The notes: generated by a model from the letters alone, not told the origin. A DNA stretch of 64,000 nucleotides from Daucus carota subsp. sativus (GCF_001625215.2 NC_030385.2:28421598-28485597); one strand, 5' to 3'. Positions 38,901 to 50,493 are shown, counted from the stretch's first letter. Numbers and translations are program-made.

Positions 38901-39858
38901 ATTAGTCCAATCAGAAATCAGTAAAGCAGGGCATAGTGATTGACTCGACAATATAATCACTGACAACAAAAAAATACTTACAATCACGATTTCCAGTTTT
39001 TCTTTTCCTTTTTGTAACCTCAGTAGACAGTCCACATGTCCCCTGTGTTGTGTGGCTGAGGCAAGTCTCAATACCATCTGCATCCATGAATAATTGAAAA
39101 CATTGTTCCACATCACATCAGAATAAGAAGATGACACATTGTCATCCAACACATTTTTGGGGCTGGTTTGTTCGGCAGGACAAAGATGACCAATGTATGG
39201 AACTGAAGCCAACATTGTTTAGAAACATAACCTCAGAACACATTTAATCTAACACATTTAAACTACTGAAAATAACAAATTTTATAACAAATTTTATGTA
39301 ACAAAATTATCTAACAAATTTACAAAAAAAAGAACACATTTTATGTAACAAAAATCCAAAAAATGAAACAAAGATAGAGACATGTGCACTGGGCATCTCC
39401 AAAAACTGATTATAACAAATTTCATGTAACAAAAATATCTAACAAATTTACAAAAAACAGAACACTTTTTATCTAACAAAAATCCAGAAAATGAAAGAAA
39501 GATGGAGACATGTACACTGGGCAGCTCCAAAAGTTGATTCGTGGTTTCTCATCCTCTCCCTCCTCAACCATGAATCATAATCAACTGAAAAAGGGTCGAT
39601 ACAAATCTATTAAGATTACATAGCTTAGAGATTATATATGCGAAGATGGGGAGGTTTGAAATACTTACAGACATCAAACGGGGAACAGTTGTTAGGCGAG
39701 GAGGAATTTAAGACAGTATCTTTGTCGGAAAACTGAACACCATTAAAATGCATAGTAAATGAACAAATGTGAAATTGATACATACATGTAATAATACAGG
39801 AAGACATCGAATCGAAATGTAAGAATGTAAGAAAGTACATAGAGCGAACCTCTTCCAT
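29972..39858 (-). CDS. RepHel, Helitron replication initiator-helicase, interrupted by a tandem duplication
   Basis: The Helitron transposase nicks and joins DNA with its Rep part and unwinds it with its helicase part. The start is probably the ATG at 39858 (MEE, then a donor). Several short lysine/serine-rich exons follow to about 38.1 kb. A long exon near 37.8-36.9 kb has a CTKC..CC zinc-finger-like start. The next (about 36.76-36.31 kb) is the conserved Helitron_like_N region. The HUH exon reads GLPHVHMLIWL (HVH codons 36152-36160 and again 33013-33021). The next exon has YLFKYCLKG, the tyrosine motif. The last exon, to 29972, is a Pif1-like helicase: GSGGCGKT (31331-31354), LIIWDEAPM, VVLGGDFRQILPV and INKSQGQSLETVG, then VAVSR. 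As printed, the 3139-bp duplication repeats the middle exons and breaks the reading at 34530/34531; one unit removed gives the normal exon order. Confidence 0.85.
31392..34530. repeat. 3139-bp tandem duplication, unit 1
   Basis: Unit 1 of a direct tandem duplication within RepHel. It runs from within the helicase exon (just after IMKSV) to within the zinc-finger-like exon. I see no difference from unit 2. The junction at 34530/34531 joins ...GCACAGCACA to GACTTCATGATGG, with no filler and no more than one base of homology. Confidence 0.92.
34531..37669. repeat. 3139-bp tandem duplication, unit 2
   Basis: Unit 2, directly adjoining unit 1 and followed at 37670 by unique sequence (ATTAAACAGG). 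It contains complete copies of the Helitron_like_N, HUH and tyrosine exons. Either a very recent duplication or an assembly error. Confidence 0.92.
39286..39540. repeat. Two tandem units of about 128 bases in the RepHel 5' region
   Basis: AACAAATTT(T/C)ATGTAAC begins at 39286 and 39414. Both units continue through TATCTAACAAATTTAC, AGAACAC, AAAAATCCA, GAGACATGT.CACTGGGCA and CTCCAAAA. The units are diverged by several bases, so this duplication is older than the 3139-bp one. It probably lies in an intron between early RepHel exons. Confidence 0.75.
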
Positions 39859-40133
39859 GTCGGAGAAAAAGAAAACGAAAGAGCTCCCAAATCTCGTAAA
39901 AGGGGGGCGGAAATAATTGGATCTGAGGCGGGAGAGGTTAGGCCACGGTGTTTTTGAATTTTGGAAGGAGGTACTGGTGTGTACATGGCCTCTGTACATA
40001 CATGACAGATTGTGTGGCTTAGAGATAGCCACCTGTCTATACGGTATAATACGCCTGTATACAGTGGCAAAGTACTGAAGATACAGGAAAAACAAAGGGA
40101 CAAACTGGACTTTTCATACCAAAATATGCAGTA

Positions 40134-40153
40134 GGCTTTATAATTTTAATAGA
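40134..40153 (-). other. Helitron 5' terminus
   Basis: On the minus strand the element begins TCTATTAAAATTATAAAGCC, close to the plant Helitron start TCTATACTAT..AAAGCC. The base before it on that strand is A (T at 40154), as expected for an A^T insertion. Confidence 0.85.
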
Positions 40154-41165
40154 TATACATGTCATCCGCTATTCCGCTCTTTTGAACTACTACTACTTTT
40201 TTTGTGGTATGGCTCATAATTACATTTAAACTTAGTAACGAAGTTCGTGCTAACTTTTCCTTAAACGGCAAGTCATTCACCCCGTATTCAGCTGTTTATC
40301 AATCTTCCCTGCGATAATGCCTGTATATTCTCGTTTTCACGTGCAGGACTGAATTCTTGTCCAAAGAGTTTGAATCAGCACTGCATCTCTAACTAAATCT
40401 GCTGCTGGATTGGAGGTGAAGGCAGGACTGAAGCCGCCATTAGAGGGCTGTCAACTATTATCTGTAGTGCTAGTATTATTTTAAAACCACTTGTAGTGAC
40501 ATTGAAGTTGCATTCTGGTTTGATTTTAATCTATGCTAAGATATGTCTTTGTATGCAACTTTGTTGGTAGTCGGGCATCTCCAACTTGTGATGGAACTGA
40601 TCAGTTAAAGTAGTTGAACATATAAAATGCTTCTTCTTCTTTTTTTTTTTTTTTAATGCTGCATGACTGCATCTTTATCCCTATTCTAGTAACTCTTTTA
40701 AACTCCTTTATTGTGAATATGTTGCAAGTTTGTCAGATTTAAATTGTTACATATGATGTTTTTAAGAGCATCTTCAATGGTATTTGACGAGCCATATACC
40801 TTGCAATTTTGTCAGTTTACATATCTACTGTTCCTTTTGAATTTTTGTGAAGGAGCTTTCAGTTTTTAGTAAAAGATGTATTTTCACCGACATATCTTAA
40901 AGCATAAGTTCTATCAATATGAAAACTGGCCTAGACATAGAAAAGCATCAATTGAACTCCTCCAGCGCAATCAGTAGCATGAAAAAGTAGTCTGTCCAAC
41001 TACAAATATTGCAGATAGAAGTAAATTTTATTGCATCCAACTCTGAAGAAATGTAAAGTTTCTACAGGACATCCTTATAAAACAATAAAACTCATGTCCT
41101 TCCACCCCAAAATTCGTTCAGTCTCAGAGCAGCAATAAAACCCATGAATTCTGTTCAAAACAAGC
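40154..41165. other. Helitron right flank and IQD 3' region
   Basis: No gene seen. AT-rich intergenic DNA with a T run near 40630-40655. The last hundred or so bases probably include the 3' UTR of the IQD gene. Confidence 0.5.
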
Positions 41166-43102
41166 TTAATTGACAGCGATGTCGCTCACATTGTTATCTG
41201 CAATAGAGGGGCTATCCAAACTTGGATGACTAAAGTGCTGCGTAGCCCTGGCAGGTGAAGCTGGGTAGGAAAGCTGCTTCTTTCCATAACCTGCTGATTT
41301 CTTTGCCAGAGTCCCATTCTCCATGCTCAGTAGGCTCTGAGTACGTGACTTTGCCTTGGCAGAGTGAGTAGCTGCCATGTAACGCGGAATTGAGGGGGAG
41401 CTTACTAGACTCTCATCATCTCTCACTGATGATCCAGCAATGGTCTGCCTCCTATTTAGCTCTGAATCTATACTAAACATGCTCTTTGAATCATAATCTA
41501 TGCTCAGAACACTTGCTCCTGGGCTATGAAGCTTAAGTCGTCTAGTTGGTTTTGGCGATGTTACCTTGCATACCGGAGTTGAGGGGGACAGGTGATTACG
41601 AGGACTATAGAGCCTACTGTAACATGCTGGCATAGGTTTCTCACAAATTAGTTGGGGTCTAGCATGAGACTTGGCCATTGCATTTCCAGCAAAGTTCCGT
41701 CTTCCACCCTTAACAGAGGAGTGATCATCAGTAAATTCTTTCTCTGTCTTAGACTCTGGGCGGGCTGCCACCCAGCGGTCTAACCAGCTCCATCCCCATT
41801 GAGGATTAGCAGGGTCCATGAAAAGCTGGTTAGTACTTCTTGCAGATTTCTTCCGTGTTTGCTGTTCATCAGAAAATAGTAAATAAATGCCAAAAATTTC
41901 AGAAGTTGGGCACAACGAAGCTTCCATAATATTAGTAGTATCATCAAAAAAAAAAATTGTAAAATATATGAATCGGTGGTGTAAATTTAGCAACCAAGAG
42001 TTGGGCCAGTAAGCCACTGCTGCAGGTTATGCATCATAAAATCATGCTTTAATCGTTATTTTTCCCCTGTAGAGCTTTTGTTTTGAGCCTATATTGAAGT
42101 GTTAAAGTATGAAAAGCTTACTTGATGCGAAAATGAGTAGGCCATTGCTCTTTCTCTTCGCATGGTGGCCTCGTACTTGCTCAGTAGCTTTGCTTCGATT
42201 TGTTCTTTTGATTGTGAGCTGCGATTCCATTCCCCCTCCATCTGTGCAACATCAGAATACATGAACTTTAATTCAACATAAAAGAATAAAACTATGATGG
42301 ACGATGAAAATAAAACTATAAAAGGCCAGCATAAGAAGGATTTATGAAAATCAGTCCTGGTAAGCAAAGATAAAATACGTGATGAATCCTAGAACACGGT
42401 CACATTGAAAAACTGAGAGCACATTTATGCTTAATTACCTGCAAGCTCTCGAGCTGTTTTGCACGCTTCCGCAGAAGCTGCTTCTGAAGAACTTGATTCT
42501 CCTCGGACATCCTGATCCTCCTAGAGTTAATCTGGTACTGCACACGAGACACGCCTTGCATGGTCTGCAGAGTATTAGTAGTCTGGCGCTTGACAGCAGC
42601 ACTGTTCACTACTGACTTTAACCTCACAAGTCCTCTCAAGGCCCGCAATGTCCTCCTAGCCTGAAAGCAAAACAAATAGATTAAATATATGAAATAATTA
42701 AAGATAGAATGAAAATCTCATCGTGTATACCGTGTATCCCCGGTATGCTGTCTGAATCTTGATAGCTGCCACTTCCTCCCTTGATTTTCCAGCAACGCGA
42801 GAGACTGTAATGGGCCGAACAATTCCAGTAGTATGAATCTGCGGTAGCTGAGCACGGTTTTGAGGTGTGCTACACGCTTCTAAACTGGACTTGCGTTTCA
42901 AGGATGTTTGTTTTCGAAACCATTTCTTCCATTTCTGAAATTGTAAAGGAATATGTTAATAGATCAGTGTAAGAAACACAAGTATACTAAAACAAATACT
43001 ACAAATTAGAAAAACAAAAACCTGGTTTTTCTTTTCCTTGGACTTTGGAGTACTAAAAGCTTTCTTAACCGAAGAAAAGCAAGCGATTCCTTTCCTTCCC
43101 AT
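41166..43102 (-). CDS. IQ67-domain calmodulin-binding protein, IQD2-like
   Basis: Five exons: 43102-43022, 42934-42731, 42660-42439, 42241-42122 and 41861-41166, all in phase, giving 440 residues. The N-terminus MGRKGIACFSSVKKAFSTPK and the basic KWKKWFRK stretch are typical of IQD proteins. Residues about 80-150 hold the IQ67 domain: AAIKIQTAYRGYT, then ARRTLRALRGLVRLKSV, then VKRQTTNTLQTMQ and a QYQINSRRIRMSEENQ end. The exon border inside the IQ repeat (YRGYT/ARR) is the conserved IQD intron. MDPANPQWGWSWLDRW and a C-terminal SSVRDDESL, then LSYPASPA (DUF4005-like), match the Arabidopsis IQD2 group from memory. Family role: calmodulin-binding scaffolds that act at microtubules and the plasma membrane. 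Assignment to the family is firm, to IQD2 likely. Confidence 0.92.
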
Positions 43103-44377
43103 TGTCGCGACAATCACAGACTTGTACTAATTTCAGAACACAGGGAACGAACATCAGCAACATATATCTTCCTCTTCGACGTACATTATTACACTGATGA
43201 CTGAATGTGCAGCAAAGTTTCTTTATTCGTCAAAACATAAATACTGAACACATCGATTCATCAAAATTATATATTTAGTTAAAACACTAGACTGAATGTA
43301 CTGAAAGAAAGCTACAAAAATACCCGGCAAGTGAAGTCACTGGATCTCTCAGAACGTGTGCAGTGTGTCCTGTCACTGTAACTACAACTATATATTAGTG
43401 ACAATGTATTAGGAAGTTGAAGAAAAGTTCAACTAACCAACAGAATATCAAAATGTGGTGATCGGTACTAACAGGTGGAGCTTTGTTGTGGGCTCCTTTA
43501 GCTTATTTATCTCCTTGACCCCTGGGAGTTTTGTAATGCATACTCTCTATTCATATTCTAAAAATCTTCTCTACAGCTATTCGATTAATCCCTGATTAAT
43601 CTTTAAAAACAGTTTATCGATTAGATTTTGATTTAACTAAAAATTCTTGATAAATCCAAAATCGGTAGATCAATCCATATTTCACAACCATACTTTATAT
43701 TTTATTCATTGTTAACGCCGCATGAGCACATCAAATTGCAACCTCTGTTTTTCATTGGACTACAAAACATACAAAGTATTAAATAAATACAATTATTTAT
43801 TTTGAGTAAAGTATACTTTGGCAATAAATCTTACAAACATGACTCTTCAATTTAACATTCATTTCAGTTAACGATCAGTACATCTAAAAGCAAAGTAAGA
43901 TTACAAGGCTCTATATATAAGTTGGATGCAAAAATAGTTTTGAAACAATTTTTTACACAACAATCGTATTCACTGCTTTGGAGAGAAAAAAAATTCATCT
44001 GCTAAAATAGATGTGGAAAAAAATAAAACTATGTGAAAGAATTGAGCAATATATTCATTCAACTAGACCACTCATGCACAGCCTGTCCTTGTTGGCAGTA
44101 TACCTCTGATTACTTTCTTCGTCGTAGTACAGAACAGTGATTTCTTCTCGCGCATTGCAGGTGATTCTTTGCAGCGCATCTGCAGTAGTGTTGCTTATCC
44201 CAGAGGCTCGGTTCATTTTAATTTCTTGGCAATTTGACTTAAAATTCTCCTTGACATTGATCTTGGCTATGCACTGTCCCGTCAAGAAATTACTGATGTA
44301 AATTGAACAGATTGTACAGAAAAGATATGTAATGGAATATTAGTTAAAATTTGAAATCTGAATTTAAGGGTATTATT
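43103..44377. other. IQD upstream region
   Basis: Contains the IQD leader (a CAG acceptor-like site about 30 bases upstream of the ATG suggests a leader intron) and AT-rich intergenic DNA. A short minus-strand frame at 44055-44285 resembles no family I know and is not called. Confidence 0.45.
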
Positions 44378-44745
44378 ATGGAGAAGTATGGCAATGCAGC
44401 CACTGAAGATCCACTTCTAAAGGAGCTCTTACTAGGACAAAGTGAGAATCAAGTTGAATATGATCAGGATTGTGAAAGGCCAGAAAATCGCCCTTCTGAA
44501 GAGCAAGTATGACGAAGATGTTTATGTCAATAACCATACAGCTGTTTGGGGCTCCTGGAGGAATAATCACAAGTAGGGATATAAGTGCTGCAAACAGTTA
44601 ATTCGATATAGTTATTGTACAGGTGCAGCTGGAATTGAAGCTGCAGACGCTGCAGCAGAGATCATCAAGGCCAATATTGCTCCTCCAGGGGATACAGAAG
44701 AGGAAGCTGTCCCAGGAGGAGAAGCGATTTACCACTTAAGGAACT
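44378..44745 (+). pseudogene. Broken partial copy of splicing factor SLU7
   Basis: Reading the plus strand gives EKYGNAATEDPLLKELLLGQ, then SENQVEYDQ. After a frame change come SKYDEDVYVNNHTAVWGSW, GYKCCKQLIRYSYCTGAAG and IEAADAAAEIIKANIA. This is the C-terminal half of plant SLU7, a step-two pre-mRNA splicing factor (plant versions read, from memory, [20 protein letters not shown] and SYCTGAAGIEAAEAAADLMK). At least one frameshift (near 44470-44500) and an in-frame stop (after NNHK) break it, and the first two-thirds of the gene is missing. The pieces run on without an intron, so a truncated retrocopy is possible. No poly(A) tail or target repeat is obvious. Confidence 0.85.
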
Positions 44746-45931
44746 GATTTATTTTGAAAGGCATCTGATTTGTAAGTTAATACCATTGAAACTATTTGCT
44801 TAGTAAAATACTTAACTTATTTAGTAATATAGTTGCTGTATACCAGCTGAGGCATGAGGCAATACCAGAAGCACTAATTTAAGGATTTTGGACTTGTAAA
44901 ATTTGGCAATTAATTGCGTATTTTCAGTCAGATCAATGGGACACCAGGGCACCTTGACTGTGCCTATTTCCTAGTTTATACTTGAGTCTATTTAGCGAGA
45001 AAAAGAGGGTTGTAGTTCCTTCATTAGTTGCATTTTGTCAGCATAGCAATTTAGTGTTAAATATGATATCATTGCCAGGAGTTCCTGAAAGTTCTTGTAG
45101 ACTTGTAGTTGTGTAATTGCAGTCAAGTGTTCTTTTCACTAGTGCAGGAAATATAAAAAGAGGTTGTTGGTTTTGGACTAAACTGATCTTGTAGTTCTCT
45201 GTACAACTGACCTTTGTTCAAGTCTTCAAGGGACCTTTTAATTCCAAGCAAGAAAAATTCAGACATGAATCAAATAGGGAATCCATGGATAATTAATAAC
45301 ATTGAATTGGAGTAGTTTGTGAGGACCGAGAGTCTGAGACTGAACAAGCAAAGCAATGGCTGGACCTTTGATTCACTTCTCATCACATAACAAACAAAAT
45401 AAGAAAACATTTAAGAAAGAAATAATGGACCTTGAATTTGAAATAACATGAGTAAAAGAAAAAGAAAAATAATTAAATCAGAAAATCAATATACTTTATA
45501 TAATAATTCATGTCCATTGTAGATGTTCCCAGTACTGATGTAGGGTTGCACTTAAATTCTGTCATTGAAAAATCAACATGCTTGCATTGTTGGTTGGAGT
45601 CAAGATAACTACATGTCAGACCAACAACTGTACTACCTTATCCCAGATCAAGCCTAACAGAAGATTTGAATTTCGAAAAGAAAAATGTTGAATAAGCAAA
45701 ATTTCAAAATGGACAACTCAACAATACTCTTAATATTATTACAAGAAAGTTATCACTAGACATCTCACTGATCCATTCATTATGTAACAACTAAAATTTA
45801 TCAAAACAGCTACTTATATTGATTACTATATCACTAGTCCTGAAACAGAACTTCCAAGATCAATAAACAACAATAGCTCAAACAAATCCCATCAAAGGGA
45901 ATGATTATTCTGGGATTAATTATAATGTAAA
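44746..45931. other. Intergenic region between the SLU7 relic and the coiled-coil gene
   Basis: No gene or clear repeat seen. AT-rich DNA, with the coiled-coil gene 3' UTR probably at the right edge. Confidence 0.5.
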
Positions 45932-47124
45932 TTAATAACCAGCTCTAATCATACGCCTCGTGTCCATTGAGCTTTGAAGCCCTTCCTTCACATATCGCAA
46001 TGTCTCCAGAACATCTTTTACTCCAGAATCTGCAGCTATAAGTGGTCTGATGGTAGATGTGGTCTGTGTTGATACCGGAATATCAACAGCAACCAGTGCC
46101 ATTGAATTATCAACACTAGTTCCATCCCAATCTTGATGATTCTCTCCATTAGTCTCCTTATCCTCAAATGAAGGTTTTGAACTGTAAAAATTGGACATTT
46201 TAATATCAAGAATTCAAGATCCTTAAAACAGATACCAGTATAAAATAGTTTTATTTTATTATTTTTCCTGCAAAACTAGATGAAAAAATAGCGGAAAATT
46301 GGGTTGCCTTCGACATACCTATGATCATCAAGCTTCTCATCATAGTTGGACTGAGTACATTGGGAATGATCATCAGATTTCTCAGAGATGGTTTTATCAG
46401 AACTGATCTTTCCACTTGAGGTAAAACTTTGATTTTCACCGGATGCACCGCTATCAGTATTACTCTGCTGCACATCCTGTTTAACATGCTCACACTTTGA
46501 GGAGTTTCTGTATGGGGAATTGGGCTTTTTCTTTAGTTTACCAGGGTATGAAAAAGAATAGGCAGTGGATGATGATGATAAAGAGCTTGAATCACTCTTT
46601 TCCAATGGGCTTAAGTTATTAGATGAAGATCCATCTGAAACTACATTTACTAATTTCACGGACTCAACTTTCTTGGTTAGTGATCTCAGCCTCTTTTCAG
46701 CCCTTTTCCTCAACTTCACCTCTTCTTTCAACTTGTTTTCCAGTTCAATCAACTATGTAAACATTATTAAAATACAACCAAATTTAAATCTATTTAATAG
46801 TACATCACAACTAAACCAATAAAAAAGAACACAAAATACACACATTCAAAGATACTTACCTTATTGCCTAATTTATCAGCCTCTTCATTAGCAGCTCTTG
46901 AAACAGCTCTTTCTGCAAGCAATCTCCCTCTCAAACACTCTAAAGTCTTCATCTTATCATCTCCTTCCACTTCTTTTGTACTGAAACCAAACCCCATCTC
47001 AAATTTTCAAGAATTCACCAAACAAATCTTCAAAATATTGAAAAATATTCAAAATTTAAGAAGATGAATCAAAAATAAAGATGACCCACCTTTGTTTTGC
47101 AGCTACATTACCACGAGATGTCAT
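45932..47124 (-). CDS. Unrecognised plant coiled-coil protein
   Basis: Four exons: 47124-47090, 46980-46860, 46752-46319 and 46181-45932, all GT-AG and in phase, giving 279 residues. It starts MTSRGNVAAKQ. Residues about 20-85 are highly charged and heptad-like (ECLRGRLLAERAVSRAANEE, then LIELENKLKEEVKLRKRAEK), so a coiled coil is likely. A serine-rich middle (SSSLSSSSTAYSFSYPG) and polar linker follow. The end is better ordered: DVLETLRYVKEGLQSSMDTR, then RMIRAGY. I recall plant proteins of this layout but no established function, and I assign none. Clean splice sites and in-phase exons make a real gene likely. Confidence 0.78.
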
Positions 47125-48851
47125 AATGCTGGTGACTAGTTGGCCTCACTGCAAATTCTTGATCTTTACCAACAGTACATAAAAGATGCCTGCAGGAACT
47201 GAATAACCCACCTCTAGTAATTGTGAGCTGTGACAATATATGATATAGGTACAGTTGTACGTGTAGATCAGAAGAACTCTACTCAACTAGTGTGGGAAAA
47301 TCTAATGGAAGTGAATCCTAAGTTTTATAAAAATATTTAGTACTCCAATTTACAGAGTATTTCATGTCCTTGCGTGACCACTTATCTACATGTAGTTTTG
47401 CTACAACTTTACCTCATGTAAAGCTATTTATTTATGTCCTGCACACCGTTACACCGTTCTCGAATCAGTTAGATTAAATAATATAAATACAGACTAGATA
47501 AAATTTGTTCAATCTAGTCGGTCGGTTAAAATAATATAAAAAATTCAATCTATATTAATGAGACGGATCATAATACTGATTATATTTTCAAAATAATATA
47601 TTATTATTATTCAAAATTTTATTTATAAATATACCATATTGACATTATGTATGATATCGCATTTCATTGAATATCTCTTGACACTCGACAGATAAAGTCA
47701 TCAGGAAGTTGACAATAATTATAAACAAGACTTTGTCTAAATAAATAAATTTATAAACAAGAATGAAATGTTACAATTCATATATATTATGTAGAATTTT
47801 ATTTTTAGCATTTCGTATAGAGGTTGAGCTGAGGATTTGTGGATATATTTTTCCTTGCTAATGTAAAATGTAGTGATTTCGTGTAATAGAGTAAAACCCA
47901 CTATACTCGAAGAAGATGGAGGAACATTTTCGATCTATGAAGTTGTAAATGAATTACTTGTAAAGTAGAAAAAGAAGAGAAAAAGAAAAGAGTGTGAAAT
48001 CTGCAAGTTCCTTGCATCTAAATCCTAGATCAAGTTCGTAAATTTACATACTTTGTTGTAATCACAAATAGTTAGGTGGGTTGGACATAAACTTTGACAA
48101 GCTTACAAGTTTGTCAAATTTAGAAAAAGTACACGGTGCTAGTAATATGTCACTTAAAAATAATGCAGTTGGTCCATGTACAATTATTATTTTGATATTT
48201 TCTTTCAGCGATCACGAATTTAACAATTTGACGTAAACTACTACTTGAATCTTAAAATTTACTAGTTGTCTACGAGTGTTGGTACATACTTGTTGTAGGT
48301 GTAAGTGGGCGGTTGATATGCTTGGAGGTTCACGTGAAGTTTGAAGCAGTGTGGCCACTGTCTGTAGCGTCCACTCGTTGCTGCTCGTGCTACCTATTTT
48401 GTTTCTTCATTCACTCACCGCCATTATTCATTTTACCATTGCGACAAACTGGGTTGGATAATTCGTCGTCAAGAGTTTATTCTCTGTCGTCCAGATTCTT
48501 GGTGACTCACTCTGAGAATATCTTATTACAACAAATATTCATTTGGAAGAATATAAGCTAACTCCAATCAAATTATAAATTCAGTCTCAAAATCACTACA
48601 GATTTTTTTATTCTTTGTGTGTATAATCGGGTCGGATGCATACAAATAACGTCGGACCCATTTGGTCTCCTTGGGAGTTGGGACTTGGGACAACATATGG
48701 GATCTCTGGTTTTAGTTTCGAATTTCGACATTGTTCCCGCTGTTTATAATCGAACATAATCATGCTTGATTTTTGATTACCAAAATTATATCATATCTCA
48801 ACTATATCAGAATTCTCATACAATAAAATTGTAGGGAGTCGAGCTACAGAT
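47125..48851. other. AT-rich intergenic region
   Basis: Includes the coiled-coil gene leader at the left edge. No gene or recognisable repeat otherwise. Confidence 0.45.
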
Positions 48852-49322
48852 GGGTGTATTCGATTGTGATTTTAATGGATTGTTTTTAATGTATGGATTT
48901 TAATGAATTGTGTTTGATTTTGATTTTGTGCGGATTCTTGAGAGTTTATAAGATTTAAGCACAATGTTTCAAAATCCCATTGATTTTGATGAGATTTCAG
49001 AAAACTTAAAATACATTGAATAATGCCACAAAATCCATCATTTTATGAAATGCAAAAAAATCCATCAGCATATGAATACCATCAGATTTTAATGGATTTT
49101 AAACAATCTCAATTGAATACCATCATATTTTAATAGATTTTAAACAATCTCAATTGAATACCATCATATTTTAATGGATTTTGAACAATCCCAATTGAAT
49201 ATCATCAGATTTTAAAGCATAATTTAAAATCCCAATTGAATACCACCGGATTTTATAGCATAATTTGAAATCTGAACCTCAAAATTTTAATGGATTTCAA
49301 ATGATCTCAATCGAATACTCTC
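48852..49322. mobile_element. Candidate MITE with internal tandem repeats
   Basis: The ends are inverted copies: GGGTGTATTCGATTGTGAT at the left and, on the other strand, GAGAGTATTCGATTGAGAT at the right (16 of 19 match). Inside, words such as CAATTGAATACCATCA and TTTTAATGGATTTTAAACAA recur several times between about 49070 and 49260. No coding capacity. I found no clear target duplication, so the superfamily stays open. Confidence 0.55.
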
Positions 49323-49948
49323 GGATTTCATAAATGCAAAAAAAAATATTTTTTGTGATTCATTTACGTGTAGTGTAGAAGATAGATAGTCTACAAAAAC
49401 AACCGCTAAGAGTTGAGTACTTGAGTTCTATTATCGTATGTGGAAGCCACATTTTTCATATTTCATCGAATTAGTAGTAATAACATCCACATATTTCTAG
49501 TCATAGAAGTTTCTATTCCAGTAATCTCAAAATGATAGACAGCTGTTCACACAAATACCGCAGCATGTTTTTACAGTAAACGTGAAATAACGAAGAACAG
49601 GGCCCACGGACCTATATGGAGTATGTGATATAACATCAAAAATATTAGTACTAGTACCAACATAACGATAAATGTTGTGTCCTGATTTCTAAAAGAGTAA
49701 GATTTACGCTTAGAACGTTCTTGAAACCTAATCCATTGACGTAGAGTATATTGAGAAGGTTTTCGGATGAGTACCAACAACTCAAAAACAACGCTCGAAG
49801 TGAGATTTACAAGACAAAAAAAAAATACTCATTTTACGCAAGATAATGTTACGAACCCCAAATTTTAGTTCCAAAATATTTTTTTTCAAATGACGTGATA
49901 GACAAATGACGAGTTTTAAATGGGCAGTTGATGTGCGTACATGGGTTC

Positions 49949-50025
<77 letters not shown>

Positions 50026-50313
50026 GTGTGAATTGAACCAATCAACAAGTAGATTTGGGAAAAAATTTTGGGAAGAATTTTTAAAGTATCTAGTATTTTC
50101 CCTTACACAATTCATAAGTTTACGGTTTATAGAATTATCTGCGGATTTAATCTCTGGTAAATATGAATAAGTAGATATTTTCGACAGGAAAATCATTATT
50201 GTCAATTTTTTTTTGTAAATATGATATAAAATACTTAGATATTTTCGGCGGTGTGATCATTATTGTATGCCAGAAGACGCTGTATATATATAAATACGTT
50301 AGTGATATATTTT
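49323..50313. other. Intergenic region with a microsatellite
   Basis: No gene seen. It contains the TTA repeat listed next. Minus-strand reading frames through the microsatellite are artefacts of the repeat. Confidence 0.5.
49949..50025. repeat. (TTA)25 microsatellite
   Basis: About 25 uninterrupted TTA units from 49951 to 50025, with a partial unit before. Long perfect arrays of this kind are usually length-variable. Confidence 0.97.
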
Positions 50314-50493
50314 GGGAATTGATAAATAAGCTCCACATTTTATTATGTAAACTCCAATTTCATATTTTATACCACATGTACATGCTTTCTACACATGTTT
50401 CATCCATATTATAGGTGATTATGCTATTTGGGTAAAAGAAAAAATTGAAATGGAGCTTAAATAGTAAAGTTTGGAGTTTATTTATCAATTCCC
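50314..50493. mobile_element. 180-base MITE with 8-base target duplication
   Basis: The left end GGGAATTGATAAATAAGCTC and the right end, on the other strand, GGGAATTGATAAATAAACTC are near-perfect inverted repeats that extend for about 50 bases with some mismatches. The flanks TATATTTT (50306-50313) and TATATTTT (50494-50501) are an exact 8-base direct repeat. Eight-base duplications fit hAT, or less often Mutator. The short length and lack of coding make it a non-autonomous copy. Confidence 0.85.

Larger units (their letters stand above)
3225..40153 (-). mobile_element. Large autonomous-type Helitron with RepHel, two RPA70-like and two B3 genes
   Basis: Read on the minus strand, the element starts TCTATTAAAATTATAAAGCC at 40153. 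It ends at 3225 with a GC-rich hairpin, an 11-base spacer and CTAG. The flanking bases are A and T, the usual Helitron A^T target, with no target duplication. Inside are a RepHel gene with HUH and Pif1-like helicase parts, two RPA70-like genes and two three-B3 genes. Gene order from the left is B3-1 (+), RPA-2 (-), RPA-1 (-), B3-2 (+), RepHel (-). As given it is 36.9 kb because a 14.6-kb block appears twice across a 100-N gap and a 3139-bp block is tandemly repeated; the real element is probably 19-22 kb. Complete termini and largely open frames suggest a young insertion. Confidence 0.88.

Noticed and set aside
44055-44285. 76-residue minus-strand frame
   Set aside because: No known domain, no splice support and no neighbour relation; kept only as a note.
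49782-50048. Asparagine-run protein frame
   Set aside because: Produced by translating the TTA microsatellite on the minus strand.
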